44,170 bases of DNA, taken from NCBI RefSeq assembly GCF_016811235.1, contig NZ_JAFBID010000051.1:1-44170 (forward strand). The letters run 5' to 3'. A program made the translations under genes and the position numbers. Of the stretch, positions 31,103 to 40,578 are shown one piece after another. Position 1 is the first letter of the stretch, and each line of letters opens with the position of its first letter. The notes beneath the pieces were generated by a model, which worked only from the letters and a program-made list of their open reading frames with translations, did not search any database and was not told the DNA's origin. Origin of the DNA: Microvirga arabica (lineage in GTDB: Bacteria; Pseudomonadota; Alphaproteobacteria; Rhizobiales; Beijerinckiaceae).

Positions 31103-32014
31103 ATGTCTGAGTCTGAACTCGCCCCGCCTCAGCCTGTAGCCAACCTTTATAAGTACATGGGCTATGATCTCGGGCACATTGTCTTAGAGAACCGAACGCT
31201 CCGCTGGTCCACGCCTGGCACACTGAATGATCCGTATGACATGCAGTTCGGCCTACGGATCGAGATCGACCCCGCTGATGTAAAGGCTCGAGCTCTCGAA
31301 AAGCTATGGGAGCAGCATTACGGCGAGGCTGCCTTGCCGGCCGGTAACAAGTTGGGCTCGTTCATCAAAGCAGTCCGCGGAATTTTCCCTCGATTGTCGA
31401 GAGAAGAGTTCGATCAGGAAATCGGGGAGGCTATCGATCAGACTTTGGGGCAGATGAAACATTCCTTGCCTCCCCTACTAGAGGCGACCCGAGAAATTCT
31501 CACTAGTAGCAAGATTCTCTGCTTGAGCTCCAATCCTACTAGCAATCTGATGTGGGCCCATTATGCGGCGAGCCATCAGGGGATCGCCCTCCGATTCCGC
31601 GATGCGCCCGACCTCGACAGCCCTTGGAAAATGGCGCGGCCGATAAATTACCTCGCCGACATACCCGTCCTGATCAACGGTGACTTTCTCTCAGACTTTC
31701 TTGCGGGCCGAGACGAACTCAAGCCCCGCCCGTTTCTGGACAGGTTGATCTACACCAAATCTGCTGATTGGTCGTATGAGCACGAATGGCGGATCTGGTC
31801 TGGATCAGGGCGCAATCCAGAGGCGGCCTTCGAGGATGTTAGGTTCCATCCCCTTGAACTGGATGGTGTAATCCTTGGGTACCGCATGCCTCAGGACAAG
31901 CGCCATGCCACGATTGCCTTGGTCCGGCGTCTTTACCCACACGCAGAGATTTTACATGTCGTGCCTTCCGAGCGTCAATTTCAGCTCGCCATTGAGCCGT
32001 TGCTATCAGAATGA
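31103..32014 (+). CDS. DUF2971 family protein
   Basis: 303 residues. The family features are NLYKYMGYD near the start, TLRWSTPGTLNDPYDMQFGLRI, ILCLSSNPTSNLMWAHYAASHQGIALRFRDAP and KSADWSYEHEWRIW. The pattern S-x-x-x-x-S-x-x-M-W-x-H-Y-x-x-x-H-x-G is the DUF2971 hallmark. The domain is abundant in defence islands and next to restriction systems, with no known activity. It is the only plus-strand gene of this part, convergent with the HsdR-N-like gene 59 nt away. Confidence 0.88.
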   Translation: MSESELAPPQPVANLYKYMGYDLGHIVLENRTLRWSTPGTLNDPYDMQFGLRIEIDPADVKARALEKLWEQHYGEAALPAGNKLGSFIKAVRGIFPRLSREEFDQEIGEAIDQTLGQMKHSLPPLLEATREILTSSKILCLSSNPTSNLMWAHYAASHQGIALRFRDAPDLDSPWKMARPINYLADIPVLINGDFLSDFLAGRDELKPRPFLDRLIYTKSADWSYEHEWRIWSGSGRNPEAAFEDVRFHPLELDGVILGYRMPQDKRHATIALVRRLYPHAEILHVVPSERQFQLAIEPLLSE

Positions 32015-32073
32015 TGTAGCCGAGAGAAAGCCCGCAAGCCGAAGCAAGCGGGCCCCGGGTAAACTATGGTCTT

Positions 32074-33129
32074 TTAAGGCGCGCTATAAACTTGAGCCGT
32101 TGCTCTTAGACGCTCAGCGTGTTCGTAGATCTCATCTAGCGTGTCGATCTTGACCCGCTCTTCCTTCTCTCCATCGAACAAGCCGATGTACTTGACACTC
32201 CGGTTAAAATGCAGACGGGCGAGCGGACGTCTATTGTTATCGTCGACTAAGATCCCGCAGTAGCTCTTTTGATCCCGCATCACTACCCGAGCTGGCTTAA
32301 GGATATCCCGGATGATCGCGCGCACGATCATGAAGCCTTCCCGCTCTTCCTCCGTCGTCGCAATGATTTCATCAGCCTCAACCGGCGGCGGTTCGGCAGC
32401 TACATCGGCCGCTTCCGTATCCGCAAGTGCAGTCGACAACCGTGCCTGCACGGAGTCACGAATGATCTCTCTGAAGGCCGTTTTCACCATTGGCGTGAAC
32501 TGTTCACGAATAGCGGCCGTGAAACGTCCAAGTTGTAGATTCGCAGTAACAAGACGGACGAAATCTTCCGAAGGTGCCTCCATCAGCGCGACAATCTCCT
32601 TCTTGATCGCCGAGGTGTATTTTAGTTGATGGGCGGTCTGCAGGATGTTGTCGATGCTGAACTCGCTCTTAGCAAACTTTTTCAACTCGTGAGTCAGTTG
32701 TCCCTGCAGATCGGAGAGGTCGAACGTTAAGAACGGTCTTTCATCAAGCTTGTTGGGCGCCTCAAGGTCTGTGTGGAAATGGAAGGTCCGGCCATTAGTT
32801 AGGATCGCAAACCTGGCTTCTGTTACAGAGAAGTACCGGTAAAGCTGTGCGAGGTGGACCTTATCCAAGTTGGTGGAGATTGGTTTGCATTCGATCAATA
32901 TCCGAATCGCTCCATCAACCTTGATAGCGTAGTCGACCTTTTCGCCTTTCTTCCCGACCGCGTCCGCCGTGTACTCAGGAATGACCTCATGCGGATTGAA
33001 GACGTCGTAATCCAAAGCGCTCAAGAATGGCAAAATCACTGCCGTCTTAACGGCCTCCTCAGTGATCATCGCGCTTGAATGAGACTTAACCCTTTCCGCA
33101 AGTATGCGGAGCTTTTCTTCTACGCTCAT
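32074..33129 (-). CDS. Stand-alone HsdR-N-like restriction endonuclease
   Basis: 351 residues from the ATG at 33129. Residues about 15-125 look like the type I restriction N-terminal nuclease: EEAVKTAVILPFLSALDYDVFNPHEVIPEYTADAVGKKGEKVDYAIKVDGAIRILIECKPIS. The PD-(D/E)XK residues D (VDYAI), E and K (IECK) are intact. A helical middle follows, and the C-terminal third contains a region (MIVRAIIRDILKPARVVMRDQKSYCGILVDDNNRRPLARLHFN) often found in prophage-type endonucleases. No HsdM, HsdS or motor domain is attached. It probably acts as a solo antiphage nuclease. It lies between the DUF2971 and helicase genes. Confidence 0.85.
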   Translation of the reverse strand: MSVEEKLRILAERVKSHSSAMITEEAVKTAVILPFLSALDYDVFNPHEVIPEYTADAVGKKGEKVDYAIKVDGAIRILIECKPISTNLDKVHLAQLYRYFSVTEARFAILTNGRTFHFHTDLEAPNKLDERPFLTFDLSDLQGQLTHELKKFAKSEFSIDNILQTAHQLKYTSAIKKEIVALMEAPSEDFVRLVTANLQLGRFTAAIREQFTPMVKTAFREIIRDSVQARLSTALADTEAADVAAEPPPVEADEIIATTEEEREGFMIVRAIIRDILKPARVVMRDQKSYCGILVDDNNRRPLARLHFNRSVKYIGLFDGEKEERVKIDTLDEIYEHAERLRATAQVYSAP

Positions 33130-33291
33130 GGAGCCCCCAGTCAATTGATCGGATCAGACGATCATTAGCTACGAAACTCGTCAAGCCAATATAGTCCTAA
33201 GGCAAAAAGGGGCACCTATTGAGTGAAACATTGCGACATACCGGCAGAGCAAGAGCTGACACGCCCTCAGGAGGGAAGCCAATCGAGGTAT

Positions 33292-36200
33292 CTAGTGACC
33301 TGCGACTGACCTCTCGGTTCGCACAATGAGGACACGCCTCATACGACCGTTCACTTCGAAATCAGTCTCATCCTCCTCAGTCAGCCCAACCAATTCCCTC
33401 CCCAGCGGAGAATTCACAGCCAAGAAGCCATTCGTCAGATCGTCACGGGTAGGGCTCAATGTTAATGTCGCTGACTTATTATCGTCGAGGTATCTGATGA
33501 CAACTCGGTCTCCCACACGGATTCCATGCGAAGATTCGGCGAGTTTTTCATTGTTCTTGGCGTTTATCTCACTACGCGTCTGAGTCTGAGGTGGGGATTG
33601 CTGCTCGGCCTCTGGCTCAAACGTAATGCCTTTCGCCTGTGCTGCCGGTGCCGTGATGTGGGCTGTGAAAACCCCACCGCTGGCAGCACTGTCGCTTGGC
33701 TCAATTCCATGGCGTTCCAGGGTCGCGAACAGATCGTGCATGCAACCATCGGGGTCGAGCGTGAAACTCGACGCCCAGCAGCGCCAGAAGCGCCACCCGA
33801 CCCGCTCCAGGATGCGCTGACGGCGCATATCGTCCGCCCAGCGCTCCGGACCATGGTACTGATCCCCATCACACTCGACGGCCAGGCGCCGTCCGTTCGC
33901 TCCCTCGACAACAAGGTCAATGCGGTACCCCATGGCACCGATCTGCGGAGTGACCCGGTAGCCGCGCTCCAGAAGACGCCGCAGCACCTCCCGCTCGAAG
34001 TCCGACTCACACATAGCCTCAAGGTCACCCGTCGGCGTAGCAGCACCGGCCATCGGGTCACGGAAATGGCGGATCACCCGCGCCTTCAGGTCCTCAGGCT
34101 TGAGCTCCTCCTCACGCACTGACCGAACGAGCACGAGACGGTCGCGGGCACGTGAGAGCGCGACGTTGAAGCGCTGCTCGAACTGGGCTGCGGTCTGCGC
34201 CTGCTTGCTGTTGGGATCTGCGATCATGGACAGGAAGACAATATCGCGCTCATTGCCCTGGAAGGTGGCGCTGTCACCGCAGGCGATACGGTGGCGCATC
34301 ATCAGATCTTCCCCAAGTTCATCGAGAAGCATGCGGTTGATGAGGGCAGCCTGCTTTGCTCCAATCAGCGACACCACGCCGATCGTACGCCAGCGGTCCT
34401 GGGCCTCAATACGAGCAAGGGCGGGATCCTCAACAATCTTGCGGACCTCACTGACGATGACCTCAGCTTCCCGCGGGTTCTGCTTGTCGCCCTGGCGGCG
34501 CCCGTCCGGCACGTAGATGTCGACGAGCGGCGGATCGAGCCGCTCATGCGCTGTAGGCACACGTAAGGGCACCAACGGCTCAGGGTAGAACTGCATGGAG
34601 AACCGGATGATCGGCTCGACGCAGCGGAAGTGCTCCTTGAGCATCACCAGCTTGTCTGGAAACATGACCTTGGCGAGGTCGTAGAGTGAGGCTCCTGGCA
34701 GCAGAAGCGTCTTGAAGGGCTGCCCTTTGAGAAAGCCGTTCTCCAGGCGGTCGATCTTGGCATTCTCAATGAAGGCCGCTGTCGGGCTCACCTGCTTGTC
34801 GTCGCCGACAACCAGGATCTTCTTGCCACGAAGGAGTGCCGGGACCTCACGAATGTCTGATTGGGAGGCCTCGTCCATGATGACGAGGTCGAACGAGCCG
34901 ACCTCACCGGGTAGCTGCTCTGCAACGCGCCATGTCGGCATGATCCAGCACGGAATGGCGTCGTAGCACTGGGCCATGGCACTGCGGGCGTCGCGGCGGT
35001 GCCGGACAGCCCCCTTGCCGGTGCCCTTACCGGTCCTGCGCAGAGCTGTGGCAAACATCATCAGCGCAGAGCGAACCGGCCCAGACATGGACCGGCCGAG
35101 CTCATAGAAGGTCCGCTCGCGCACTACCCGTTCGAAGGTCTTTCTGATTTCCGCATCAAGGCGGACCCGTTCCTCGGCCAGGCTATGCAGCCGGTTCCGG
35201 TCATCGATCCGCGCCAGATAAGCGGAGGCGGCGGCCCAGTCCCATGCCTCACGCCAGTCGACGGGGATCAAGGCATCCGTTTCGCCTTCGACTGGTTCTG
35301 TGGACAGCCGACGGCTCCAGAGAGGAGTTCCCGCTTCGCGGATCCGGCCCGTCACGGTACGGACAAGCGCCAGATGGTTCTTGTGCTGGTTCAGGTCATC
35401 GATCTGACGCCTTAAGGCACCCCAGAGGCGGGCGATGGTTTCCACCTCGATATCGGATCGGCCAATCGCCTCGCCCAGCAGGTCACGAGCCAGTTTTCCG
35501 ATCTTGCCTGATGCATCCGAGAAGAGCCCCTCGAGCCGGGACACTTCAACGCGCGCAGCGGCGAGCTGTGCGGAGGCCGCCGCATTCCGAAGCGCCTCCT
35601 CGACATATTCCATCCGAGCAGGATTGCGCCAGAGATCCCGAGGCGAGATCGCCCCAGGTACGACTTGGCCGAAGACCTCCTCCAGCGCGCGCATGGCGCC
35701 AGCTCCCTCCACGAGGATAGCACCAAGGAGACTAACGAGTTGTTCGATCTCCCGCGCCGACCCTGCAGACGGAGCACCAATCTCCTCAGCCAGCGCCCGC
35801 CACCGGACGCTCAATGAAGTGACTTGATCCCGCCAGATGAGGTACTGGCGAATGTGATCCCAGTCCTCACGAGCAGCTGGTGTGCGCCCTTGCACCTTGA
35901 TGGCCTGCACAACCGGCCGGAGTGCCTTCTCGCGAAAGGCAAAGAAGCCAAAGACTTCCTCTCCGTTAGCGAGGCGGCCAATCAATGGGGTCGCCTCACC
36001 GGCCGCAAGCTCGAAGGTATCAGGCAGTTCCACCGGCTGGGCCAGGTAGCGCTTGCGCTCCTCGACAATCGGCTTCGCGTCCTGCGCAAACCGAAGGAGC
36101 AGATCGAGCGCGCCGGCTCCTCGCTCACCAGCAATCGCATGCTGAGCCACTGGCTCAAGCCAGGGATTGGCCTGGGTGAGCGTCTGAACACGCTGGAGGG

Positions 36201-38244
36201 TCTCAAGGGCTTCGGCTCCCCGCAGCGCCTGCGCGATGGCACCAGCGGATCCGATGCGGATTGTCAGCGAACCATCTCGTGCAGCCGCCTCCGCGAAGCG
36301 CTCGGACCGGACGAGGTCCTCATGCAGCCGGGCAATGACCTCCGCGTCGGGCAGATCCTCAACTGACGGGAGCACCACATCCAGGTGCTCGAGCCGGGAA
36401 CCCAGGGTCACACGTGCCGCTCGAAGAGCGGAGATCTCGTCGTCGGACAGACCGGCGTCCTGCGCGGACTGCTCTGGGCGATCCTCAAACCACCTGTATT
36501 GCTCTGCCGAGGAAACAATCCGTTTTGCAATCTCCGCAGGCCGCTCACCAGCTCCGGTCGGGGCGAGCTGCAACAGGGCGAACCGCTCTATTTCCTTGTC
36601 GACCTCCTCAAGTCGGGTCCGGAGCCCGACCACGGAGGCTTCCAGGTCACGGATCAGACGCGACTGCTCGCTGGGCTTGATGCTCTCGACGACCGACTGC
36701 AGGAGGCGCACGGCCGTCTCGAGTTGTTTGAACCCTTCACGCTCTGTGGCCGTGATGCTGATCGCGAGATCCCGGACCCCTTCGGGCAGCTGGTTTCGCA
36801 GAACTGCAAGGGCGGGCTCCCCATGCGACACCACCAGAACCCGCCGGCCGGTGGCCATGTAGTGGCAGATGATGTTGGAGATCGTGTGCGTCTTGCCCGT
36901 GCCGGGTGGTCCCTGGACGACAATGCCATCGGTGCCTTCCAAGCGCCGGACGATCTCGATCTGGTCATCGTTGAAGGGCTTGGGGAAGAAAAGGTCCATA
37001 GCCTCAGGTTGAGGCGCCGCCTCCGCTGTCCCGCCGGTGGTCTCGCCGACGCGATTTCCCAGTGGAGTCCAGATATCATCTGGCTTCGCGGTGGAGGGCC
37101 CCATCACGAGGGTCTGGGCCGGTCCCGGCAACGAACCCTCTTCGGCAGCCTTCTCGACCGACTTCTTCAGGTTCTCGAGGTCGGCCAGAATGAAGCTGTC
37201 GGATCGTCTGCGGGCAAACAGAACCCAACGGTCGGAGACGGTCAGGTGTTCGCTGGCCACAGGCACAGGCTGATCGGGTGCCACTACCTGGCGATCGGGC
37301 AAATATACGCCTTCGGCATCCAGACGGGCCTGACAGGCCCGAAGGATAGGCTCGAACCCCTCGCGCCGGTAAGGCGAAACACCTTCGTCCGCATCAACAG
37401 CTGCGATCGCCCGCCGGGATGCGTCCAAGGCTAGGGAAGCCCCTTCGACACCTAGGTCTTCGAACGGGCGCATGTTGACGCTGGCTGTGACGGTCCGGGG
37501 GCGAACCTTGATCTCACCGCCGGCAAGATCGTCGATCTCGATTTCCACGAGATGCTCAACCAGAGGCAGGTCGACCTCATTGCCATCCCTGAGCCAGCGA
37601 GAGAGCCCCATGCCCCAAACGAGTTCGAAGGATTTGTCGCCCCCTCCGAGTTCGGCGAGTTGGGTGACCTCAAACAGCCTCTGATACAACGCCAGTGATC
37701 GGCGAACCGGACGTTCAGTCATCGACCAGGGCAACCATTGTTCGGTGATCCACGTCTCGGCGGCGCTCCTAACGTCGGGGCGATCCTCCAGGCGCAAGCG
37801 CACGTCCCAGCGCGGAATGGCCTCGTCCTTCTTGATGGCCTCTGTAACATCCTCCGGTCGCACGGCTCCGGAGGCCAGAAGTTCATCCCGCTCCGTCTCC
37901 GTTACCGTCCGAAGCAGGTATTCCCGCAGTTTCGGCTCTCGCTCTGGATCAGGGGAGATCTCCAGCCAATCTGCCGCGAGTTCTGGCGGTGCGGGAGGAT
38001 CACTGCGCCGGAGGCGCTCCACGGCCAGCCACACCGGGCCATCCTCGTCCACCAGGTCATGACGGACCCCAGGCATGGCATGCAGTTCGTGCTGGTGCAG
38101 CACAAAGGTCTGTCCGGTCGGAAGCCGATGCTCAGACAGCCGCAGGGCCGGCCGCTCATCCAGCCGGACCACTTGCTCGACGTATCCCAGAAGATTGTGA
38201 AGGCGCTCAGCGGCAGGTGCGACGGTATCAGGTGCAGACATCAT
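33292..38244 (-). CDS. Giant SF1 helicase with Vsr-like nuclease and GreA/B-like C-terminus
   Basis: 1650 residues. After a long N-terminal region comes an SF1 (Upf1/COG1112-like) helicase: Walker A GPPGTGKT at 445-452, a long coiled insertion, Walker B VIMDEAS near residue 1120, GDDKQVSP, GDSATFQGNERDIVFLS and NVALSRARDRLVLV. Residues about 1410-1510 are a Vsr/DUF559-type PD-(D/E)XK nuclease (GYRIDLVVEG, RRLAVECDGDQYHG, ILERVGWRFWRCW). Residues about 1570-1645 (IRVGDRVVIRYLDDNKSATLTL, then PLGRELVGLTEEDETDFEVNGRMRRVLI) match the C-terminal domain of transcription factors GreA/GreB. Helicase-Vsr giants occur in antiphage islands; the Gre-like tail may recruit RNA polymerase. The start is the first of two ATGs. 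Confidence 0.9.
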   Translation of the reverse strand: MMSAPDTVAPAAERLHNLLGYVEQVVRLDERPALRLSEHRLPTGQTFVLHQHELHAMPGVRHDLVDEDGPVWLAVERLRRSDPPAPPELAADWLEISPDPEREPKLREYLLRTVTETERDELLASGAVRPEDVTEAIKKDEAIPRWDVRLRLEDRPDVRSAAETWITEQWLPWSMTERPVRRSLALYQRLFEVTQLAELGGGDKSFELVWGMGLSRWLRDGNEVDLPLVEHLVEIEIDDLAGGEIKVRPRTVTASVNMRPFEDLGVEGASLALDASRRAIAAVDADEGVSPYRREGFEPILRACQARLDAEGVYLPDRQVVAPDQPVPVASEHLTVSDRWVLFARRRSDSFILADLENLKKSVEKAAEEGSLPGPAQTLVMGPSTAKPDDIWTPLGNRVGETTGGTAEAAPQPEAMDLFFPKPFNDDQIEIVRRLEGTDGIVVQGPPGTGKTHTISNIICHYMATGRRVLVVSHGEPALAVLRNQLPEGVRDLAISITATEREGFKQLETAVRLLQSVVESIKPSEQSRLIRDLEASVVGLRTRLEEVDKEIERFALLQLAPTGAGERPAEIAKRIVSSAEQYRWFEDRPEQSAQDAGLSDDEISALRAARVTLGSRLEHLDVVLPSVEDLPDAEVIARLHEDLVRSERFAEAAARDGSLTIRIGSAGAIAQALRGAEALETLQRVQTLTQANPWLEPVAQHAIAGERGAGALDLLLRFAQDAKPIVEERKRYLAQPVELPDTFELAAGEATPLIGRLANGEEVFGFFAFREKALRPVVQAIKVQGRTPAAREDWDHIRQYLIWRDQVTSLSVRWRALAEEIGAPSAGSAREIEQLVSLLGAILVEGAGAMRALEEVFGQVVPGAISPRDLWRNPARMEYVEEALRNAAASAQLAAARVEVSRLEGLFSDASGKIGKLARDLLGEAIGRSDIEVETIARLWGALRRQIDDLNQHKNHLALVRTVTGRIREAGTPLWSRRLSTEPVEGETDALIPVDWREAWDWAAASAYLARIDDRNRLHSLAEERVRLDAEIRKTFERVVRERTFYELGRSMSGPVRSALMMFATALRRTGKGTGKGAVRHRRDARSAMAQCYDAIPCWIMPTWRVAEQLPGEVGSFDLVIMDEASQSDIREVPALLRGKKILVVGDDKQVSPTAAFIENAKIDRLENGFLKGQPFKTLLLPGASLYDLAKVMFPDKLVMLKEHFRCVEPIIRFSMQFYPEPLVPLRVPTAHERLDPPLVDIYVPDGRRQGDKQNPREAEVIVSEVRKIVEDPALARIEAQDRWRTIGVVSLIGAKQAALINRMLLDELGEDLMMRHRIACGDSATFQGNERDIVFLSMIADPNSKQAQTAAQFEQRFNVALSRARDRLVLVRSVREEELKPEDLKARVIRHFRDPMAGAATPTGDLEAMCESDFEREVLRRLLERGYRVTPQIGAMGYRIDLVVEGANGRRLAVECDGDQYHGPERWADDMRRQRILERVGWRFWRCWASSFTLDPDGCMHDLFATLERHGIEPSDSAASGGVFTAHITAPAAQAKGITFEPEAEQQSPPQTQTRSEINAKNNEKLAESSHGIRVGDRVVIRYLDDNKSATLTLSPTRDDLTNGFLAVNSPLGRELVGLTEEDETDFEVNGRMRRVLIVRTERSVAGH

Positions 38245-38386
38245 GTTCTTTGCTTCGCTTCGTTCCTAGCCCCTCGAACGAAGCTCTATTGCTAAGAAAG
38301 TCGTCTGAACATCCAAGACTGGTCAAGCCTAATGTGTCGGCATGGAGCGGGGATCTGGGAGGATGCTCAATCGGAGCGACGCCGGC

Positions 38387-40021
38387 TCAACGGCCAAAGC
38401 CACCTTGGTTTCGCTCGAAATTTCTGCGCGCTTCATCACATTGTTCAGGTGTCGTGTATGGCCTCGGAAGCTTGGAGCGATCTCCGCTGGTTCGAGCCCA
38501 CTCGACAAGACCAGGAATAATTTCCTTCAAAGCAGTCGCACGAGTAACGGCTTTCAGCTTTAGCAGAGCCACGATCAAAGCTCCTGCAGCTTGAAGCAGG
38601 TGATTGTTCCCAGTCTCCGACGCCAGCAATATAGTTGCAGCAGCTTGCTTCATCTGGAGGCTGCGAGGTTTGCGATTTGAATTCCAGAGTGGATCAAACT
38701 TCGGGACAGCTGGTCTAGACGAGACGGGTGGCGCTGCTACCGGATCGGGCTGAGTTCGCTCCACTTGCGGCGGCGTGGTCGGGCGTGACATTTGTGGACG
38801 CTCAATCTGTGCCGGCGATTGAGGCGCAACAAACCGTTTTTCATGAATAGGCGTCGCTGCCGTTGGCGCCTGGTCCTCATGTACCAGTGCTTGATCGACT
38901 GTCTGGTCTGCTTCAGGAGCGGGGGCTACCACTGACTTTACAGCGACGGATGGGACAGCTTCTTGGATGTCTGGCGCAACTTCTTGAGCCTGCACATTTA
39001 GGTCGAGATTGGGCGCCACTGTGGAAGGCGCGGGCGCCTGATTGGGTAGCGCAGCAGGCGAAACCGGTACAGGAGCGGGCTCTGGCCTAGGCTTGGGGGT
39101 CATTCCGGTTACAGCCGGAGTGGCAGATCCTGCAGCCTGAGCCAGCGGCTTCGGATCCCAGAACAGTGTCGGTGTTCCGAGCTTGACAGGGACCTGAGGC
39201 TGCTCAGGGGTTTGCGTCGGCTCCGGCAATGCATCTGGCAGGATAGGCGCCTCGACACTTGGATTGTGAGAAAGACGGCGGAGTTTCGCCAGCTCAACCC
39301 GACGGGATTTATCATCAGTGATATAGAGTTTGCGGCGCTCCTTCCGAAGCCTACGTTCCTTGCGGCGAAGTGCAGTGAGTGCTGGACCATGATGTTGGCC
39401 CGGCGTGCGATCGATGCCTTGGTCCTTCAGGCTTTTCAGTGAGATCACGACACCTTTCTTTTCCAGCCATTTGTTGACCGTTTCTTCCCACGCTCGCTTC
39501 CACTCATTGAGGTGTTCGGCACCGGTTTTTCGATCGTCCAGCTCACGCGTCTTGTTCCCGAACTTTATCTGGCCCGATGGAGCGACTTCGACTTTACGGG
39601 TCGTGAACAAAAAATGGGCATGCCAATTTCGTGGATCACCCTCCTCAGGCGGCTCGTGAATGGCGACGTCGACCGCCACGCAATGCTTCTTCGCGAGATA
39701 CAGAGCATGAGCAGACACTATGATCTGCCGTTCCCCCGCGTCGGCCTCATGCGGAAGCGCGATATCGAGTGAGCGAGCAACAACTGAGTTGCTGCGATGC
39801 TCAGCCGCTTCAGCGAGATTCCACAATTCCTCACGATCCGTGTTATCGCCACTGGGCAATATAGTGAAGTCGTAGGACAGTCCCCGCTTCTTGCGATAGT
39901 CGTGGATCTCGCCAGTTGTCCGATCGCGAAGAAGGCCGCAGGAGATGTATGCCGCTGAGGCCGTCGCGGAACGACCAGCAGACCGGGAGATAGTACCGAG
40001 TTCATAGCGAGCGAGAGCCAT
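38387..40021 (-). CDS. mobA: MobA/MobL (MobQ-type) relaxase
   Basis: 544 residues from the ATG at 40021, which gives MALARYELGTISRSAGRSATASAAYISCGLLRDRTTGEIHDYRKKRGL, the usual MobA/MobL start. The metal-binding motif NWHAHFLFTTR (HAH at 134-136) is intact. The catalytic nucleophile is expected near the N-terminus, where Y6 is a candidate. The C-terminal 300 residues are proline/alanine-rich and look disordered, with a helical end. It nicks plasmid DNA at oriT and leads the strand out. It is divergent from a small basic gene at 40153, with an oriT-like motif in the gap between them. No type IV secretion genes are in the window, so it relies on a helper. Confidence 0.9.
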   Translation of the reverse strand: MALARYELGTISRSAGRSATASAAYISCGLLRDRTTGEIHDYRKKRGLSYDFTILPSGDNTDREELWNLAEAAEHRSNSVVARSLDIALPHEADAGERQIIVSAHALYLAKKHCVAVDVAIHEPPEEGDPRNWHAHFLFTTRKVEVAPSGQIKFGNKTRELDDRKTGAEHLNEWKRAWEETVNKWLEKKGVVISLKSLKDQGIDRTPGQHHGPALTALRRKERRLRKERRKLYITDDKSRRVELAKLRRLSHNPSVEAPILPDALPEPTQTPEQPQVPVKLGTPTLFWDPKPLAQAAGSATPAVTGMTPKPRPEPAPVPVSPAALPNQAPAPSTVAPNLDLNVQAQEVAPDIQEAVPSVAVKSVVAPAPEADQTVDQALVHEDQAPTAATPIHEKRFVAPQSPAQIERPQMSRPTTPPQVERTQPDPVAAPPVSSRPAVPKFDPLWNSNRKPRSLQMKQAAATILLASETGNNHLLQAAGALIVALLKLKAVTRATALKEIIPGLVEWARTSGDRSKLPRPYTTPEQCDEARRNFERNQGGFGR

Positions 40022-40084
40022 GCGTCTTACCAGAGTGAATTCAATGGCGAGCAATGCCCTTTTAACTAAGTACCATGCCGACAA

Positions 40085-40130
40085 CTTTGCATAACTGCGC
40101 CCTTAGGCTAGAATAGCTAAGCTTAGCAGT
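40085..40130. other. Candidate oriT (RSF1010-like nic region)
   Basis: TAACTGCGCCCT at 40092-40103 differs at one position from the RSF1010/R1162 nic motif TAAGTGCGCCCT. A perfect 12-bp palindrome (GCTAAGCTTAGC) lies at 40116-40127. Both sit in the 131-nt gap between the relaxase and the small mobilisation gene, the expected place for a MobQ oriT. The nick would fall before CCCT. A clear inverted repeat upstream of nic was not found. Confidence 0.72.
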
Positions 40131-40152
40131 GTTGGCAAGCAGGGAGTAGATC

Positions 40153-40578
40153 ATGGCAGACAAAGGGGGAAGGGAGAGCGATACCGACGCATCTCCTGAG
40201 GGTACGGTAGACCAGGAAGGCAAGCCTAAAAAGAAAACGGCTTCCAGGGAGAGGCCAGCTCGTTCTCTTAAGGACCGAGCCGAGGCTTATAAAAAGAAAG
40301 AGGAAGCCCTGCGCAAGCAGCGGCTAGCGATTGAGCGTCGTGTGCGTGGCCAGGATAGATCCCAGCAGCGTAAAGACGCCATACGACAGAAGCTTCTCAT
40401 CGGCACTTGGTTCTTAGACGAAGTTGGTGAACACCAGAGCCGCAAAGACTACCTGGTCAAGCTGATTGAGCGCAGGACAACGGCACGCGATCATGAGGTC
40501 ATGAAGGATCTCTACAAGGACCTAACTGGCAAAGACCTTACTTTGCCGGTAGTCCCAGACGAAACGGATCCCTCCTAG
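40153..40578 (+). CDS. Small basic mobilisation-associated protein
   Basis: 141 residues, rich in lysine, arginine and glutamate: SLKDRAEAYKKKEEALRKQRLAIERRVRGQDRSQQRKDAIRQKLLIGTWFLDEVGEHQSRKDYLVKLIERRTTARDHEVMKDLYKDL. It looks like a long helix followed by a compact helical domain. The middle (KDAIRQKLLIGTWFLDE) recalls the accessory proteins (MobC/TraD-type) encoded divergently from MobQ relaxases. It would help open oriT or stabilise the relaxosome. Family membership is inferred from context and composition. Confidence 0.7.
   Translation: MADKGGRESDTDASPEGTVDQEGKPKKKTASRERPARSLKDRAEAYKKKEEALRKQRLAIERRVRGQDRSQQRKDAIRQKLLIGTWFLDEVGEHQSRKDYLVKLIERRTTARDHEVMKDLYKDLTGKDLTLPVVPDETDPS

Noticed and set aside
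33526..37434. Long plus-strand frames opposite the helicase gene
   Set aside because: They are GC-rich shadows of the minus-strand helicase, whose motifs are continuous over 1650 residues.
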